Assembly: GCF_003076135.1 (NCBI RefSeq)
Contig: NZ_QDGZ01000005.1
Location: forward strand, 372,001-436,000
Length of the DNA: 64,000 bases
From: Nocardioides gansuensis
GTDB lineage: Bacteria; Actinomycetota; Actinomycetes; Propionibacteriales; Nocardioidaceae
Reading direction: 5' to 3'
Part shown: in pieces, positions 7,413-15,985 of the stretch
Layout of the letters: each line of letters starts with the position of its first letter
Numbering within the stretch: the stretch's first letter is position 1
Made by a program: the position numbers and the translations under genes
Notes under the pieces: generated by a model
What the model saw: the letters and a program-made list of their open reading frames with translations, nothing else
The model's database searches: none
What the model was told of the DNA's origin: nothing

Positions 7413-8300
7413 TCAGGCGCCGGGCCGGCGTCCTCGGAGGGCCACCCCCGCGGCCACCGCGCCGCTGGCCGCCCCGGCGACGGCCCCGACGACCAGCCCG
7501 ACGCGGGCGGCCTTCCGCCCGGTGCGGTAGTCCCTGATCCGCCAGCCCTGCGCCCGCGCGTGCGCGCGCAGGCGCGCGTCCGGATTGATGGCGCAGGGGT
7601 CGCCCACGAGCGAGAGCATGGGGAGGTCGTTGGCCGAGTCGGAGTACGCCGAGCAGCGGGCGAGGTCGAGCCCCTCGCGGGCGGCCAGCGCCTTGATCGC
7701 TTCCGCCTTGGCAGACCCGTGCAGCAGGTCGCCGACAAGCCGGCCGGTGTAGACGCCGTCCACGTGCTCGGCCACCGTCCCCATCGCGCCGGTGAGGCCG
7801 AGCCGCCGGGCGATGATGTTGGCGATCTCGATGGGCGCCGCCGTCACCAGCCACACGCGCTGTCCCTGGTCGAGGTGCAGCTGGGCGAGGGCGCGGGTGC
7901 CGGGCCAGATGCGGTGTGCCATGCCCTCGTCGAAGATCTCCTCGCCGATCTCCTCGAGCTCGGTGACCGTGTGGCCGGCGATGAAGCTGAGCGCCGAGTT
8001 GCGGGCGTCGGCGATGTGCTCGGGGTCCTCGACGCCGATGACGCGGAAGTAGGTCTGCTTCCAGGCGGCCCCGAGGATCTCGCGGGTCGTGAAGAACTTG
8101 CGCCGGTGCAGGCCCCTGGCGAGGTGGAAGATGCTGGCGCCCTGCATCACGGTGTTGTCCACGTCGAAGAACGCAGCCGAGGTCGGGTCACTCGGCACGT
8201 CGAGCGCGCTCTCCACCTCAGCGGCCGCGGCAGCTGCCTCGCCGGCCAGGGTCGAACGCTGCCGGAGGTCGAGGCGGCGGGGCATCTCCTGCGGGCTCAC
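7413..8300 (-). CDS. HAD-superfamily (SerB-like) hydrolase
   Basis: The 295-residue protein is an HAD-IB phosphatase. Motif I is [15 protein letters not shown] with the nucleophile Asp, motif II is [16 protein letters not shown], and motif III/IV is [19 protein letters not shown]-terminal Gly/Ala/Val segment ([20 protein letters not shown]) may be a membrane anchor. Members hydrolyse small phosphomonoesters such as phosphoserine or a lysophospholipid phosphate; the substrate is not evident. GTG at 8300 is chosen because TAGTCT lies exactly 7 nt upstream (leaderless); the next ATG at 8285 has its only purine stretch too close. Adjacent to the bldN locus and divergent from the acyl-CoA synthetase. 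Confidence 0.82.
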   Translation of the reverse strand: MSPQEMPRRLDLRQRSTLAGEAAAAAAEVESALDVPSDPTSAAFFDVDNTVMQGASIFHLARGLHRRKFFTTREILGAAWKQTYFRVIGVEDPEHIADARNSALSFIAGHTVTELEEIGEEIFDEGMAHRIWPGTRALAQLHLDQGQRVWLVTAAPIEIANIIARRLGLTGAMGTVAEHVDGVYTGRLVGDLLHGSAKAEAIKALAAREGLDLARCSAYSDSANDLPMLSLVGDPCAINPDARLRAHARAQGWRIRDYRTGRKAARVGLVVGAVAGAASGAVAAGVALRGRRPGA

Positions 8301-8307
8301 GCTGCTC

Positions 8308-8313
8308 AGACTA
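8308..8313 (-). promoter_or_regulatory. Leaderless -10 element of the HAD gene
   Basis: Minus-strand TAGTCT (8313-8308) is followed by 7 nt and then GTG at 8300, so the mRNA would begin at the start codon. The 55-bp region also carries the divergent acyl-CoA synthetase start. Confidence 0.5.
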
Positions 8314-8355
8314 GACCCGCACGGCCGGCTCCACGCGCTGTGGAAGGATCGACCC

Positions 8356-9900
8356 ATGGCGCAGACCGACCTGGCCGAGCTCGTGGCCGCTGCGGGATCG
8401 GAGTCCCCCGACCGGCTCGCCCTGGTGGAGACCACCGGACGCGGGCTCACCTGGGGCGAGCTCGACGACGAGGTGGGCCGGCTGGCGACGGGCCTGGGAC
8501 GAGCCGGGCTGCTGGCCGGGCACCGGGTGGTGCTCGTGCTGGGCAACCGTCTCGAGTTCGTCACGGCGTACCTCGCAACCCTGCGGGCCCAGGCCGTGGC
8601 CGTGCCGGTCAACCCGCGCTCCGCCGTGGGCGAGCTGACCCGCATCGTGGACGACTGCACGCCGCGGCTGGTCGTCGCCGACGCGGCGACGGCCCCGCTG
8701 GTCCGCGAGGCGCTGGCCGGGACCGCGAGCCGCCCGCGCGTGGTCGTCGTCGAGGCCCACCCGGAGGCCGGCGAGCTCCGCTGGGACGAGCTGCGGGCCG
8801 CCGAGGCGCGCCCGGTGCCGCCGCTCCAGGACCCCGACAAGCTGGCAGCGCTGCTCTACACCTCCGGCACGTCCGGCCGGCCGCGCGCTGCGATGCTCAC
8901 GCACCGGGCCCTGCTCGCCAACATCGACCAGGTGGCCCGGGTCGAGCCCCCGATGATCCACGGCGACGACGTGGTGCTCGGGGCGCTGCCGCTGTTCCAC
9001 GTCTACGGCCTCAACGCCGTCCTCGGCGGCGTGCTCCGCCACCGCGCCAAGCTGCTGATCGTCGAGCAGTGGGACCCGCAGGAGGTGCTCGACCTGATCG
9101 AGGACGAGGCCGTCAGCGTGCTGCCGCTCGCGCCCCCGGTCTTCGCCCATTGGCTGCCGCTCGAGCAGCTGCAGGAGCGCCTCGGCCCCGTCCGGCTCGT
9201 GCTGTCCGGCTCCGCGCCGCTCGACCCGGGCGTGGTGGAGCGGTTCACCGAGCTCACCGGCCTCCCGGTCCACCAGGGCTACGGCCTCACCGAGGCAGCC
9301 CCGGTCGTCACCAGCACCCTGTGCAGCCGCGAGCTGCAGCCGGGCTCCGTCGGCTCGGCGCTGCCGGGCATCGAGCTGCGCCTGGTCGACGAGTCCGGCC
9401 GGCAGGTCGACGGCGAGGACCCCGGCCAGATCCAGGTGAGGGGCGACAACCTGTTCAGCGGCTACTGGCCCGACGGCGGGGGCGGGCCCGACGCCCAGGG
9501 CTGGTGGTCCACCGGCGACGTGGGCTTCCTCGACGAGAGCGGCGACCTCTTCCTGGTCGACCGGGTCAAGGAGCTGGTGATCGTCAGCGGCTTCAACGTC
9601 TACCCCACGGAGGTGGAGGACGTCCTTCGCGAGGTGCCCGGCGTGGTGGACGTCGCGGTCATCGGCGTGCCGGACGAGCAGACCGGCGAGGCCGTGGTGG
9701 CGTACGTCGTGGCGCCGGGCGCCGGCGTGCAGGAGCTCGAGGACTCGGTGCGCGCCCACGCGGCGTCGCGGCTCGCCCGCTTCAAGCAGCCGACGCGCAT
9801 CGAGGTCGTCGACGAGCTGCCGCTGACGGTCACGGGGAAGGTGCAGAAGGGCCGGCTGCGCGGCCTCGAGCGCCGTCGGACGCTGGGTCTCCTGGAGTGA
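8356..9900 (+). CDS. Acyl-CoA synthetase (AMP-dependent ligase)
   Basis: The 514-residue ANL-superfamily enzyme activates a carboxylic (probably fatty) acid via an acyl-adenylate to acyl-CoA. The P-loop-like motif is [18 protein letters not shown], the acyl pocket region is [12 protein letters not shown], and [11 protein letters not shown] is the A5 motif. [12 protein letters not shown] and [20 protein letters not shown] span the hinge, and the catalytic Lys is in [13 protein letters not shown]. Substrate chain length cannot be inferred. ATG at 8356 has GGAAGG 8 nt upstream. The stop overlaps the glutaredoxin-like gene by 4 nt. Confidence 0.9.
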   Translation: MAQTDLAELVAAAGSESPDRLALVETTGRGLTWGELDDEVGRLATGLGRAGLLAGHRVVLVLGNRLEFVTAYLATLRAQAVAVPVNPRSAVGELTRIVDDCTPRLVVADAATAPLVREALAGTASRPRVVVVEAHPEAGELRWDELRAAEARPVPPLQDPDKLAALLYTSGTSGRPRAAMLTHRALLANIDQVARVEPPMIHGDDVVLGALPLFHVYGLNAVLGGVLRHRAKLLIVEQWDPQEVLDLIEDEAVSVLPLAPPVFAHWLPLEQLQERLGPVRLVLSGSAPLDPGVVERFTELTGLPVHQGYGLTEAAPVVTSTLCSRELQPGSVGSALPGIELRLVDESGRQVDGEDPGQIQVRGDNLFSGYWPDGGGGPDAQGWWSTGDVGFLDESGDLFLVDRVKELVIVSGFNVYPTEVEDVLREVPGVVDVAVIGVPDEQTGEAVVAYVVAPGAGVQELEDSVRAHAASRLARFKQPTRIEVVDELPLTVTGKVQKGRLRGLERRRTLGLLE

Positions 9901-10154
9901 CCGGGCCCACCGCCCCCACCCCCCGGGTCACGCTCTACGGCCGGGCCGGGTGCCACCTGTGCGACACCGCGCGGGAGGTCGTCGCCCGGGTCTGTGCCGA
10001 CCTCGGCGAGACGTGGGAGGAGATCGACATCGACACCGACCCCGTCCTCCAGGACCGCTACGGCGAGGAGATCCCGGTGACCCTCGTCGATGGCGCGCAG
10101 CACGACTTCTGGCGGGTCGACGAGGCCCGGCTCCGCGCCGCCCTGACCCGCTGA
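9897..10154 (+). CDS. Glutaredoxin-like thiol protein (DUF836 type)
   Basis: The 85-residue protein has a thioredoxin/glutaredoxin fold with active site GCHLCDTA near residue 20, the buried acidic strand WEEIDIDTDPVLQDRYGEEI, and a cis-Pro in IPVTLVDG. Small proteins of this kind reduce disulfides or act as redox adaptors; the partner is unknown. Start GTG at 9897 overlaps the acyl-CoA synthetase TGA (GTGA). It sits immediately upstream of rex and hemA; a similar order occurs in Streptomyces as far as I recall. A 7-bp hairpin follows the stop by 36 nt. Confidence 0.82.
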   Translation: MTGPTAPTPRVTLYGRAGCHLCDTAREVVARVCADLGETWEEIDIDTDPVLQDRYGEEIPVTLVDGAQHDFWRVDEARLRAALTR

Positions 10155-10190
10155 GCGCGCGTCGTACCACATCTGCGCCACCCCCGGTGG

Positions 10191-10208
10191 AGGTGAGTCT
10201 TCTCACCT
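10191..10208. terminator. 7-bp hairpin between the glutaredoxin gene and rex
   Basis: AGGTGAG (10191-10197), a four-base loop and CTCACCT (10202-10208) form a perfect stem. No T-run follows, so it could be a weak terminator for the upstream genes or a palindromic operator. It lies 25 bp upstream of the Rex site. Confidence 0.4.
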
Positions 10209-10233
10209 GTGCTAGCCGAGCATTGGACTCGGT

Positions 10234-10251
10234 TTGTTCTCCCGTTCACAA
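10234..10251 (+). promoter_or_regulatory. Rex operator overlapping the rex promoter -35
   Basis: TTGTTCTCCCGTTCACAA fits the 18-bp Rex site TTGTGAA-N4-TTCACAA: the right half is perfect and the left half keeps TTGT. The flanks extend the symmetry to GTTTGT...ACAAAC (10232-10253). It covers the -35 (TTGTTC, 10234-10239) of a promoter whose -10 is TACAGT (10257-10262, 17-bp spacer), so binding would block RNA polymerase. In Streptomyces, Rex autoregulates rex-hemACD through such a site. Confidence 0.72.
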
Positions 10252-10256
10252 ACTCC

Positions 10257-10262
10257 TACAGT
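10257..10262 (+). promoter_or_regulatory. -10 element of the rex-hemACDB promoter
   Basis: TACAGT sits 17 bp after TTGTTC, a sigma-A-like pair, predicting initiation near 10269 and a ~60-nt leader before the rex GTG at 10328. Confidence 0.55.
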
Positions 10263-10327
10263 GAACGCGCTGCTCGACCTCGACCGGGTGCCTCACGCCC
10301 GGGCTCGAGCGGCTGGAGAGAAGAGCA

Positions 10328-11008
10328 GTGACCGCACGGACTTCCACCGACGCCGGCCGGGACATCCCCGAAGCCACGGTCGCCCGGCTGCCTGTCTACT
10401 TGCGTGCCCTCACCGGCCTGGCCGAGGCGCGCACCGCCACCTGCTCCAGCGAGGAGCTCGCCGCCGCAGCCGGCGTCAACAGCGCGATGCTGCGCAAGGA
10501 CCTCTCCTACCTCGGCAGCTACGGCACCCGCGGGGTCGGCTATGACGTCGAGTACCTGCGCTACCAGATCGCCCGCGAGATCGGCGTGACGCAGGACTGG
10601 CCCGTCGTCATCGTCGGCATCGGCAACCTCGGCCACGCGCTCGCCAACTACTCCGGGTTCCGCAGCCGTGGGTTCCGCGTCGTCGCCCTGCTCGACGCCG
10701 ACCCGTCCCGCCACGGCGAGGTGGTCGCCGGGATCGACGTGCAGCCCTTCGACGACCTCGAGGAGATCGTGGCCGAGCACGGTGTGGCCATCGGGGTGAT
10801 CGCGACGCCCGCCGTCGCGGCCCAGGACGTCGCCGACCGGATGGTGGCGGCAGGAGTCTCCAGCATCCTCAACTTCGCGCCGACCGTGCTGTCGGTGCCC
10901 GAGGGCGTCGACGTGCGCAAGGTCGACCTCTCGATCGAGCTGCAGATCCTCGCCTACCACGTGCAGCGCAAGAACGGCATCGTCGAGGCAGAGGAGGAGC
11001 CCGCATGA
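10328..11008 (+). CDS. rex: Redox-sensing transcriptional repressor Rex
   Basis: The 226-residue protein has an N-terminal winged helix (~18-85, with GVNSAMLRKDLSYLGSYGTR as the recognition region) and a Rossmann domain (~93-210) whose motif is VVIVGIGNLGHALANY. Rex dimers bind DNA when NAD+ is high and release it when NADH accumulates, derepressing respiratory genes. GTG at 10328 has GGAG 9 nt upstream. hemA overlaps its stop by 4 nt, so rex leads the heme operon. The operator in its own promoter and the one before nuoA support a working local regulon. Confidence 0.95.
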   Translation: MTARTSTDAGRDIPEATVARLPVYLRALTGLAEARTATCSSEELAAAAGVNSAMLRKDLSYLGSYGTRGVGYDVEYLRYQIAREIGVTQDWPVVIVGIGNLGHALANYSGFRSRGFRVVALLDADPSRHGEVVAGIDVQPFDDLEEIVAEHGVAIGVIATPAVAAQDVADRMVAAGVSSILNFAPTVLSVPEGVDVRKVDLSIELQILAYHVQRKNGIVEAEEEPA

Positions 11009-12315
11009 GCGTCCTGGTCGTGGGTATCTCCCACAAGTCCGCACCCGTCGCGCTGCTCGAGCAGCTCGCGCTCGACGCGCCCGGCGTGATCAAGCTGATC
11101 ACCGAGGTGGCCGCCATCGAGCACGTCACCGAGGCGACCGCGATCTCGACGTGCAACCGGCTGGAGGTCTACGCCGACGTCGACCGGTTCCACGGCAGCG
11201 TCGAGGAGGTCTCCCGGCTGCTCGTGGAGCGCGCCGGCCAGGCGCCCGAGGAGCTGCTCCCGCACCTCTACGTCCACTACGACGACGGTGCGGTCTCTCA
11301 CCTCTTCAACGTCGCCTCCGGCCTCGAGTCGATGGTCGTCGGCGAGGGCCAGATCCTCGGCCAGACCCGGGAGGCGCTGCGGCTGGGCCAGGAGCTCGGC
11401 ACGGTCGGCACCTCCCTCAACGTCCTCTTCCAGCAGGCCCTGCGCGTCGGGAAGCGCTCGCGCGCCGAGACCGGCATCGACCGCGCGGCGCCGTCGCTGG
11501 TCACGGCCGCGCTCGAGCGGTCCCACACCGACCTGGCCGGCTCCCGCGTCGTCGTGCTCGGCGCCGGAGCGATGGCCGCCCTGGCCACGGCGACCGCCAC
11601 CCGCGGTGGTGCTGCCGACGTGGCGGTGGTCAACCGCACGCAGGGCAACGCCGACCGTTTGGCCGAGGAGTACGGCGCTCGCGCGGTGCCGCTGCCCGAC
11701 CTGGCCGCCGAGCTCGCGCTGGCCGACGTCCTCGTCTCCTGCACGGGAGCCACCGGCCTCGTCATCACCCGCGACGCGCTGGCCGCGGCCCGCGTCGGCA
11801 ACGACCGGCACCTGAGCGTCATCGACCTCGCCCTCCCGCACGACGTCGACCCGCTGGTCGCGACGCTGCCGGGCGTGTCCCTGACCGGGCTGGCCAGCCT
11901 GGCCGAGGAGCTGCGCGACAGCGAGGGAGTGCGCGACCTCGAGGACGTGCGCCAGATCGTCGCCCAGGAGATCGCAGCCTTCCTCTCCGCCCGCCGGCAG
12001 GCGAGCGTCGCGCCGACCGTGATCGCGCTGCGCACGATGGCCACCGCGGTGGTGGACGCCGAGATGGAGAAGCTGATGACCCGGCTTCCCGACCTCGAGG
12101 AGTCGGTCCGCCAGGAGGTGCTCCGCACCGTCCGGCGGGTGGCCGACAAGCTCCTCCACGAGCCCACCGTCCGGGTCAAGGAGCTGGCCGACGAGGCGGG
12201 CGGCGTCTCCTACGCCACCGCCCTCGCCGAGCTGTTCGCGCTCGACCCCGAGGCCGTGGACGCGGTCACCCGTCCCGCCGTCCCGGACGAGCCGAAGAAG
12301 GGCGGTGCCTCGTGA
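11005..12315 (+). CDS. hemA: Glutamyl-tRNA reductase
   Basis: The 436-residue enzyme catalyses the first committed step of the C5 tetrapyrrole pathway, reducing glutamyl-tRNA(Glu) to glutamate-1-semialdehyde with NADPH. The N-terminus GISHKSAPVALLE and AISTCNRLEVYAD contain the nucleophile Cys50. SGLESMVVGEGQILGQ follows, and the NADPH domain has VVVLGAGAMAALA and VVNRTQGNADRLA. ATG at 11005 overlaps the rex stop (ATGA), so translation is coupled and transcription should follow the NADH/NAD+ ratio. The product goes to HemL, encoded ~6 kb downstream. Confidence 0.96.
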   Translation: MSVLVVGISHKSAPVALLEQLALDAPGVIKLITEVAAIEHVTEATAISTCNRLEVYADVDRFHGSVEEVSRLLVERAGQAPEELLPHLYVHYDDGAVSHLFNVASGLESMVVGEGQILGQTREALRLGQELGTVGTSLNVLFQQALRVGKRSRAETGIDRAAPSLVTAALERSHTDLAGSRVVVLGAGAMAALATATATRGGAADVAVVNRTQGNADRLAEEYGARAVPLPDLAAELALADVLVSCTGATGLVITRDALAAARVGNDRHLSVIDLALPHDVDPLVATLPGVSLTGLASLAEELRDSEGVRDLEDVRQIVAQEIAAFLSARRQASVAPTVIALRTMATAVVDAEMEKLMTRLPDLEESVRQEVLRTVRRVADKLLHEPTVRVKELADEAGGVSYATALAELFALDPEAVDAVTRPAVPDEPKKGGAS

Positions 12316-13250
12316 CCGCCCTGCGCATCGGCACCCGGGCCTCGCTGCTCGCCACGACCCAGACCGGGCTCGTCGCCGACTTGATCCGCGAGCGCCTCGG
12401 GCGTGAGGTGGAGATCGTGGAGATCACCACCGAGGGCGACGTGTCCCGCGCCCCGCTCGCCACCATGGGCGGCACCGGCGTGTTCGTCAACGCGCTGCGC
12501 GAGGCCCTGCTCGTCGACGAGGTGGACGTCGTCGTCCACTCCCTCAAGGACCTTCCCACCGGCCCCGCGGCCGGGATCGCGCTGGCGGCCGTGCCGCCGC
12601 GCGAGGACCCGCGTGACGTGGTCGTGGCGCGCGACGGGCTCACGCTCGGTGAGCTGCCGGCAGGCAGCCGCGTCGGCACCGGCTCGCCCCGGCGCGTGGC
12701 CCAGCTGGAGGCGCTCGGCCTCGGGCTGGAGATCGCCGGCATCCGTGGCAACGTGGACACCCGGATCGGCAAGGTCGCCAGCGGCGACTACGACGCCGTG
12801 GTGCTCGCCCGCGCCGGACTGGCCCGGCTCGGCCGAGTCGACGAGGCCACCGAGGTGCTCGACCCCCTTCAGGTGCTCCCCGCCCCCGGGCAGGGTGCGC
12901 TGGCCGTCGAGTGCCGTGAAAGCGACCCCGACCTCGTCACCGCGCTGGGCGCGCTCGACGACGCCCACACCCGCGCCGCCGTCACGGCCGAGCGCGCGGT
13001 GCTCGCCACCCTCGAGGCCGGCTGCTCCGCGCCGCTCGGGGCGCTGGCCGAGGTCGTGGAGGCCGAGGACGGCGAGGAGCTGTGGATCCGGGCCGTGGCC
13101 CTGTCCACCGACGGAGCGCTCTCGGTGCGTCGCAGCGCCAGCGGGCCCGTGGCCGACGCCGTGGCCCTCGGAATCCGCCTCGCGAGCGCGATGCTCGACG
13201 ACGGGGCAGCAGAACTGATGTCAGCACCAGTGAGGAAGCAGCAGGCATGA
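12312..13250 (+). CDS. hemC: Porphobilinogen deaminase (hydroxymethylbilane synthase)
   Basis: The 312-residue enzyme polymerises four porphobilinogens into hydroxymethylbilane. RIGTRASLLATTQT, VDVVVHSLKDLPT and VGTGSPRRVAQLEAL are the phosphate/substrate-binding blocks. LEAGCSAPLGA holds Cys238, the attachment site of the dipyrromethane cofactor. GTG at 12312 overlaps the hemA stop and the C-terminal stop overlaps hemD, forming a tightly coupled operon. Confidence 0.96.
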   Translation: MTALRIGTRASLLATTQTGLVADLIRERLGREVEIVEITTEGDVSRAPLATMGGTGVFVNALREALLVDEVDVVVHSLKDLPTGPAAGIALAAVPPREDPRDVVVARDGLTLGELPAGSRVGTGSPRRVAQLEALGLGLEIAGIRGNVDTRIGKVASGDYDAVVLARAGLARLGRVDEATEVLDPLQVLPAPGQGALAVECRESDPDLVTALGALDDAHTRAAVTAERAVLATLEAGCSAPLGALAEVVEAEDGEELWIRAVALSTDGALSVRRSASGPVADAVALGIRLASAMLDDGAAELMSAPVRKQQA

Positions 13251-14878
13251 CTCGAGCACAGAGCACCACCGCCCCGACCCGGGCCGCCAACGGGTGGGTG
13301 TCGTTCGTCGGCAGCGGGCCCGGTGACCCCGGTCTGCTCACCTTGCGGGCGGCCGAGCTGATCCGCTCGGCCGAGGTCGTCGTGACCGAGGCCCCCGAGC
13401 ACGCCGACCTCGTGCGCGCCGTACTCGGGTGCGGCGAGGACGAGGGCCCGATCCTGGTCGACGGCGGCTTCGGTGAGGACGGCCAGCCGCTCACCCACGC
13501 CGCCCGGGCCAAGGTGGTCGTCAAGCACGGCAAGAAGCACCGCGTCGTACGCCTGATGACCGGCGACCCGTTCCTCTACGCCTCGGGCCCCGAGGAGGCG
13601 CAGGCGTGCGTGAAGGCCGGCGTCGGCTTCGAGATCGTCCCGGGGGTCTCCGCGGTCTCTGCCGTCCCGGCGTACGCGGGCATCCCGCTGACGACCAAGG
13701 ATCGCCGCGAGGTCGCCGTGGTCACCTGTGGCGGGCACGTCGACTGGAGCCTGTACGCCGACGACCGCACCCTGGTGCTGCTCTCGGCCGTGGGCACGAT
13801 CGGCGAGACGGCCGCCGCGCTGGTCGCCGCCGGCCGGTCGCCCCGCACCCCGGTCGCGATGACCCGCGTCGGCACCACCACCGAGCAGGCCACCGTCACC
13901 TCGACGCTGGCCGACATCGCCGCCGACGCCCGCGCCGCGCGGATCGCCCCGCCGGCGATCACCGTGATCGGTGACGTCGTCGACCTGCGCGAGACGCTGT
14001 CGTGGTTCGAGACCAAGCCGCTCTTCGGCTGGCGGGTGCTCGTGCCGCGCACGAAGGACCAGGCCGGCTCGCTCTCGCGGCGCCTGCGCGAGTACGGCGC
14101 GGTGCCCGAGGAGGTGCCGACCATCTCGGTCGAGCCGCCTCGCAACCCGCAGCAGATGGACAAGGCGGTCCGCGGCCTCGTCGAGGGCCGCTACGAGTGG
14201 ATCGCGTTCACCTCGGTCAACGCCGTGAAGGCGGTGCGCGAGAAGTTCGAGGAGTACGGCCTCGACGCCCGCGCGTTCTCCGGGCTGAAGATCGCGGCCG
14301 TCGGCGACAAGACCGCCGAGGCGATCGCCGCCTGGGGCCTGCGCCCCGACCTGGTGCCCTCGGGCGAGCAGTCGGCCGTGGGCCTGCTGGAGGACTGGCC
14401 GCCCTACGACGAGGTCCTCGACCCGATCAACCGCGTCTTCCTGCCGCGGGCCGACATCGCGACCGAGAACCTCGTGGCCGGGCTGATCGACCTCGGCTGG
14501 GAGTGCGACGACGTGACCGCCTACCGCACGGTGCGCGCCACGCCGCCGCCGGCGCCGGTGCGCGACGCGATCAAGTCCGGCAAGTTCGACGCCGTCGTCT
14601 TCACGTCGAGCTCCACCGTGCGCAACCTGGTCGGCATCGCGGGCAAGCCGCACCCGTCCACGGTGATCGCGGTCATCGGGCCGGCCACCGCCAAGACGGC
14701 GGAGGAGCACGGCCTGCGGGTCGACGTGCTCGCGTCCAAGCCCGACGTCGAGCTGCTCGCCGACGCCCTCGCCGACTTCGGTGCCGCGCGCCGGCACTCG
14801 ATGATCGAGGCGGGCGAGCCGGTCACCAAGCCGAGCGACCGCAAGCCGTCCGCACGCCGGAAGAGCAGGGCGAAGTGA
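13247..14878 (+). CDS. hemD: Uroporphyrinogen-III C-methyltransferase/synthase fusion
   Basis: The 543-residue protein joins a SUMT/CobA-like methyltransferase domain (~17-255; [39 protein letters not shown]) to a uroporphyrinogen-III synthase domain (~258-510; [48 protein letters not shown]). The synthase closes hydroxymethylbilane to uroporphyrinogen III. The methyltransferase could divert it to precorrin-2, but its second motif reads [12 protein letters not shown] rather than the canonical GGDP, so activity is uncertain. A basic tail ([11 protein letters not shown]) ends the protein. Starts and stops overlap hemC and hemB. Confidence 0.92.
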   Translation: MTRAQSTTAPTRAANGWVSFVGSGPGDPGLLTLRAAELIRSAEVVVTEAPEHADLVRAVLGCGEDEGPILVDGGFGEDGQPLTHAARAKVVVKHGKKHRVVRLMTGDPFLYASGPEEAQACVKAGVGFEIVPGVSAVSAVPAYAGIPLTTKDRREVAVVTCGGHVDWSLYADDRTLVLLSAVGTIGETAAALVAAGRSPRTPVAMTRVGTTTEQATVTSTLADIAADARAARIAPPAITVIGDVVDLRETLSWFETKPLFGWRVLVPRTKDQAGSLSRRLREYGAVPEEVPTISVEPPRNPQQMDKAVRGLVEGRYEWIAFTSVNAVKAVREKFEEYGLDARAFSGLKIAAVGDKTAEAIAAWGLRPDLVPSGEQSAVGLLEDWPPYDEVLDPINRVFLPRADIATENLVAGLIDLGWECDDVTAYRTVRATPPPAPVRDAIKSGKFDAVVFTSSSTVRNLVGIAGKPHPSTVIAVIGPATAKTAEEHGLRVDVLASKPDVELLADALADFGAARRHSMIEAGEPVTKPSDRKPSARRKSRAK

Positions 14879-15876
14879 GCGAGGAGGGCGTCGCGCCCGT
14901 CGCCGGCCCCGTGGTGCGCCCGCGGCGGCTGCGTCGCACGCCCGCCCTCCGCCGCCTCGTCGCGGAGACCAGCGTCGAGCCGCGCCAGCTCGTGCTCCCC
15001 GCGTTCGTGCGGGAGGGGATCAGGGAGCCGCAGCCGATCTCCTCGATGCCCGGCGTCCTCCAGCACACCCGCGACTCGCTGCGCAAGGCCGCCGCAGAGG
15101 CGGCCGAGCTGGGCCTCGGCGGGATCATGCTCTTCGGCGTGCCGGAGACCAAGGACGCCACCGGCTCCGGGGCGGTCGACCCCGCCGGCATCCTCAACCT
15201 CGCGATCAACGACGTCGTCGCGGAGGTCGGCGACGGGCTCACGGTGATGAGCGACCTGTGCCTGGACGAGTTCACCGACCACGGCCACTGCGGACTGCTC
15301 ACCCCCGACGGTGAGGTCGACAACGACAAGACGCTCACGGCGTACGCCCAGATGGCGCTCGCCCACGCCGAGGCCGGCGTCGACATGGTCGGGCCCAGCG
15401 GGATGATGGACGGCCAGGTCGCGGCCATCCGCGGTGCCCTCGACGCCGCCGAGCACACGGGCGTCTCGATCCTCGCCTACTCCGCGAAGTACGCCTCCGC
15501 GTTCTTCGGCCCGTTCCGCGAGGCCGTCGAGTCCTCGCTCGAGGGCGACCGGCGCACCTACCAGCAGGACCCGCCCAACGCCCTGGAGGGCGTGCGCGAG
15601 GCGATCCTCGACATCCAGCAAGGGGCCGACGTCGTGATGGTCAAGCCCGCGCTGGCCTACCTCGACGTCATTCGACGCGTGCGCGACGCCGTGGACGTGC
15701 CGGTCGCGGCCTACAACGTCTCCGGCGAGTACGCCATGGTCGAGGCCGCCGCCGCCCACGGCTGGATCGACCGCGAGGCCGCGATCCTGGAGACCCTCAC
15801 CTCGATCCGCCGGGCCGGTGCCGACGTGGTGCTGACGTACTGGGCGACCGAGGCCGCGCGCCTGCTCCGACGCTAG
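14875..15876 (+). CDS. hemB: Delta-aminolevulinic acid dehydratase (porphobilinogen synthase)
   Basis: The 333-residue enzyme condenses two aminolevulinates to porphobilinogen. Active-site lysines are in [14 protein letters not shown] (Lys205) and [11 protein letters not shown] (Lys257). The metal loop reads [14 protein letters not shown]: two of the three cysteines of zinc enzymes remain, the middle one is Asp, a form I associate with actinobacteria. GTG at 14875 overlaps the hemD stop. The last 34 bases, including the stop, are part of a 43-bp unit duplicated just downstream. Confidence 0.95.
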   Translation: MSEEGVAPVAGPVVRPRRLRRTPALRRLVAETSVEPRQLVLPAFVREGIREPQPISSMPGVLQHTRDSLRKAAAEAAELGLGGIMLFGVPETKDATGSGAVDPAGILNLAINDVVAEVGDGLTVMSDLCLDEFTDHGHCGLLTPDGEVDNDKTLTAYAQMALAHAEAGVDMVGPSGMMDGQVAAIRGALDAAEHTGVSILAYSAKYASAFFGPFREAVESSLEGDRRTYQQDPPNALEGVREAILDIQQGADVVMVKPALAYLDVIRRVRDAVDVPVAAYNVSGEYAMVEAAAAHGWIDREAAILETLTSIRRAGADVVLTYWATEAARLLRR

Positions 15877-15953
15877 TGGCGCGGCGGCGACCGAGGCCGC
15901 GCGCCTGCTCCGACGCTAGTGGCGCGGCGGCGACGGAGGCCGCCCGCCTGCTG
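15843..15953 (+). repeat. 43-bp tandem duplication of the hemB 3' end
   Basis: Copy 1 (15843-15885) covers the hemB tail, its TAG and a few following bases. Copy 2 (15886-15928) is an exact repeat with the same period. A third, partial and diverged copy runs from 15929 to about 15953. The duplicated block includes the stop, so hemB itself is unchanged. It fills most of the space to the convergent transglycosylase gene. Confidence 0.85.
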
Positions 15954-15985
15954 CCGCGCTCGTCCCTCGCGCGCCGCTGCTCAGC

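Noticed and set aside
13247..14878. Two separate genes for methyltransferase and uroporphyrinogen-III synthase
   Set aside because: The frame is continuous, with no internal stop or ribosome site at the domain boundary; fused forms are common in actinobacteria.
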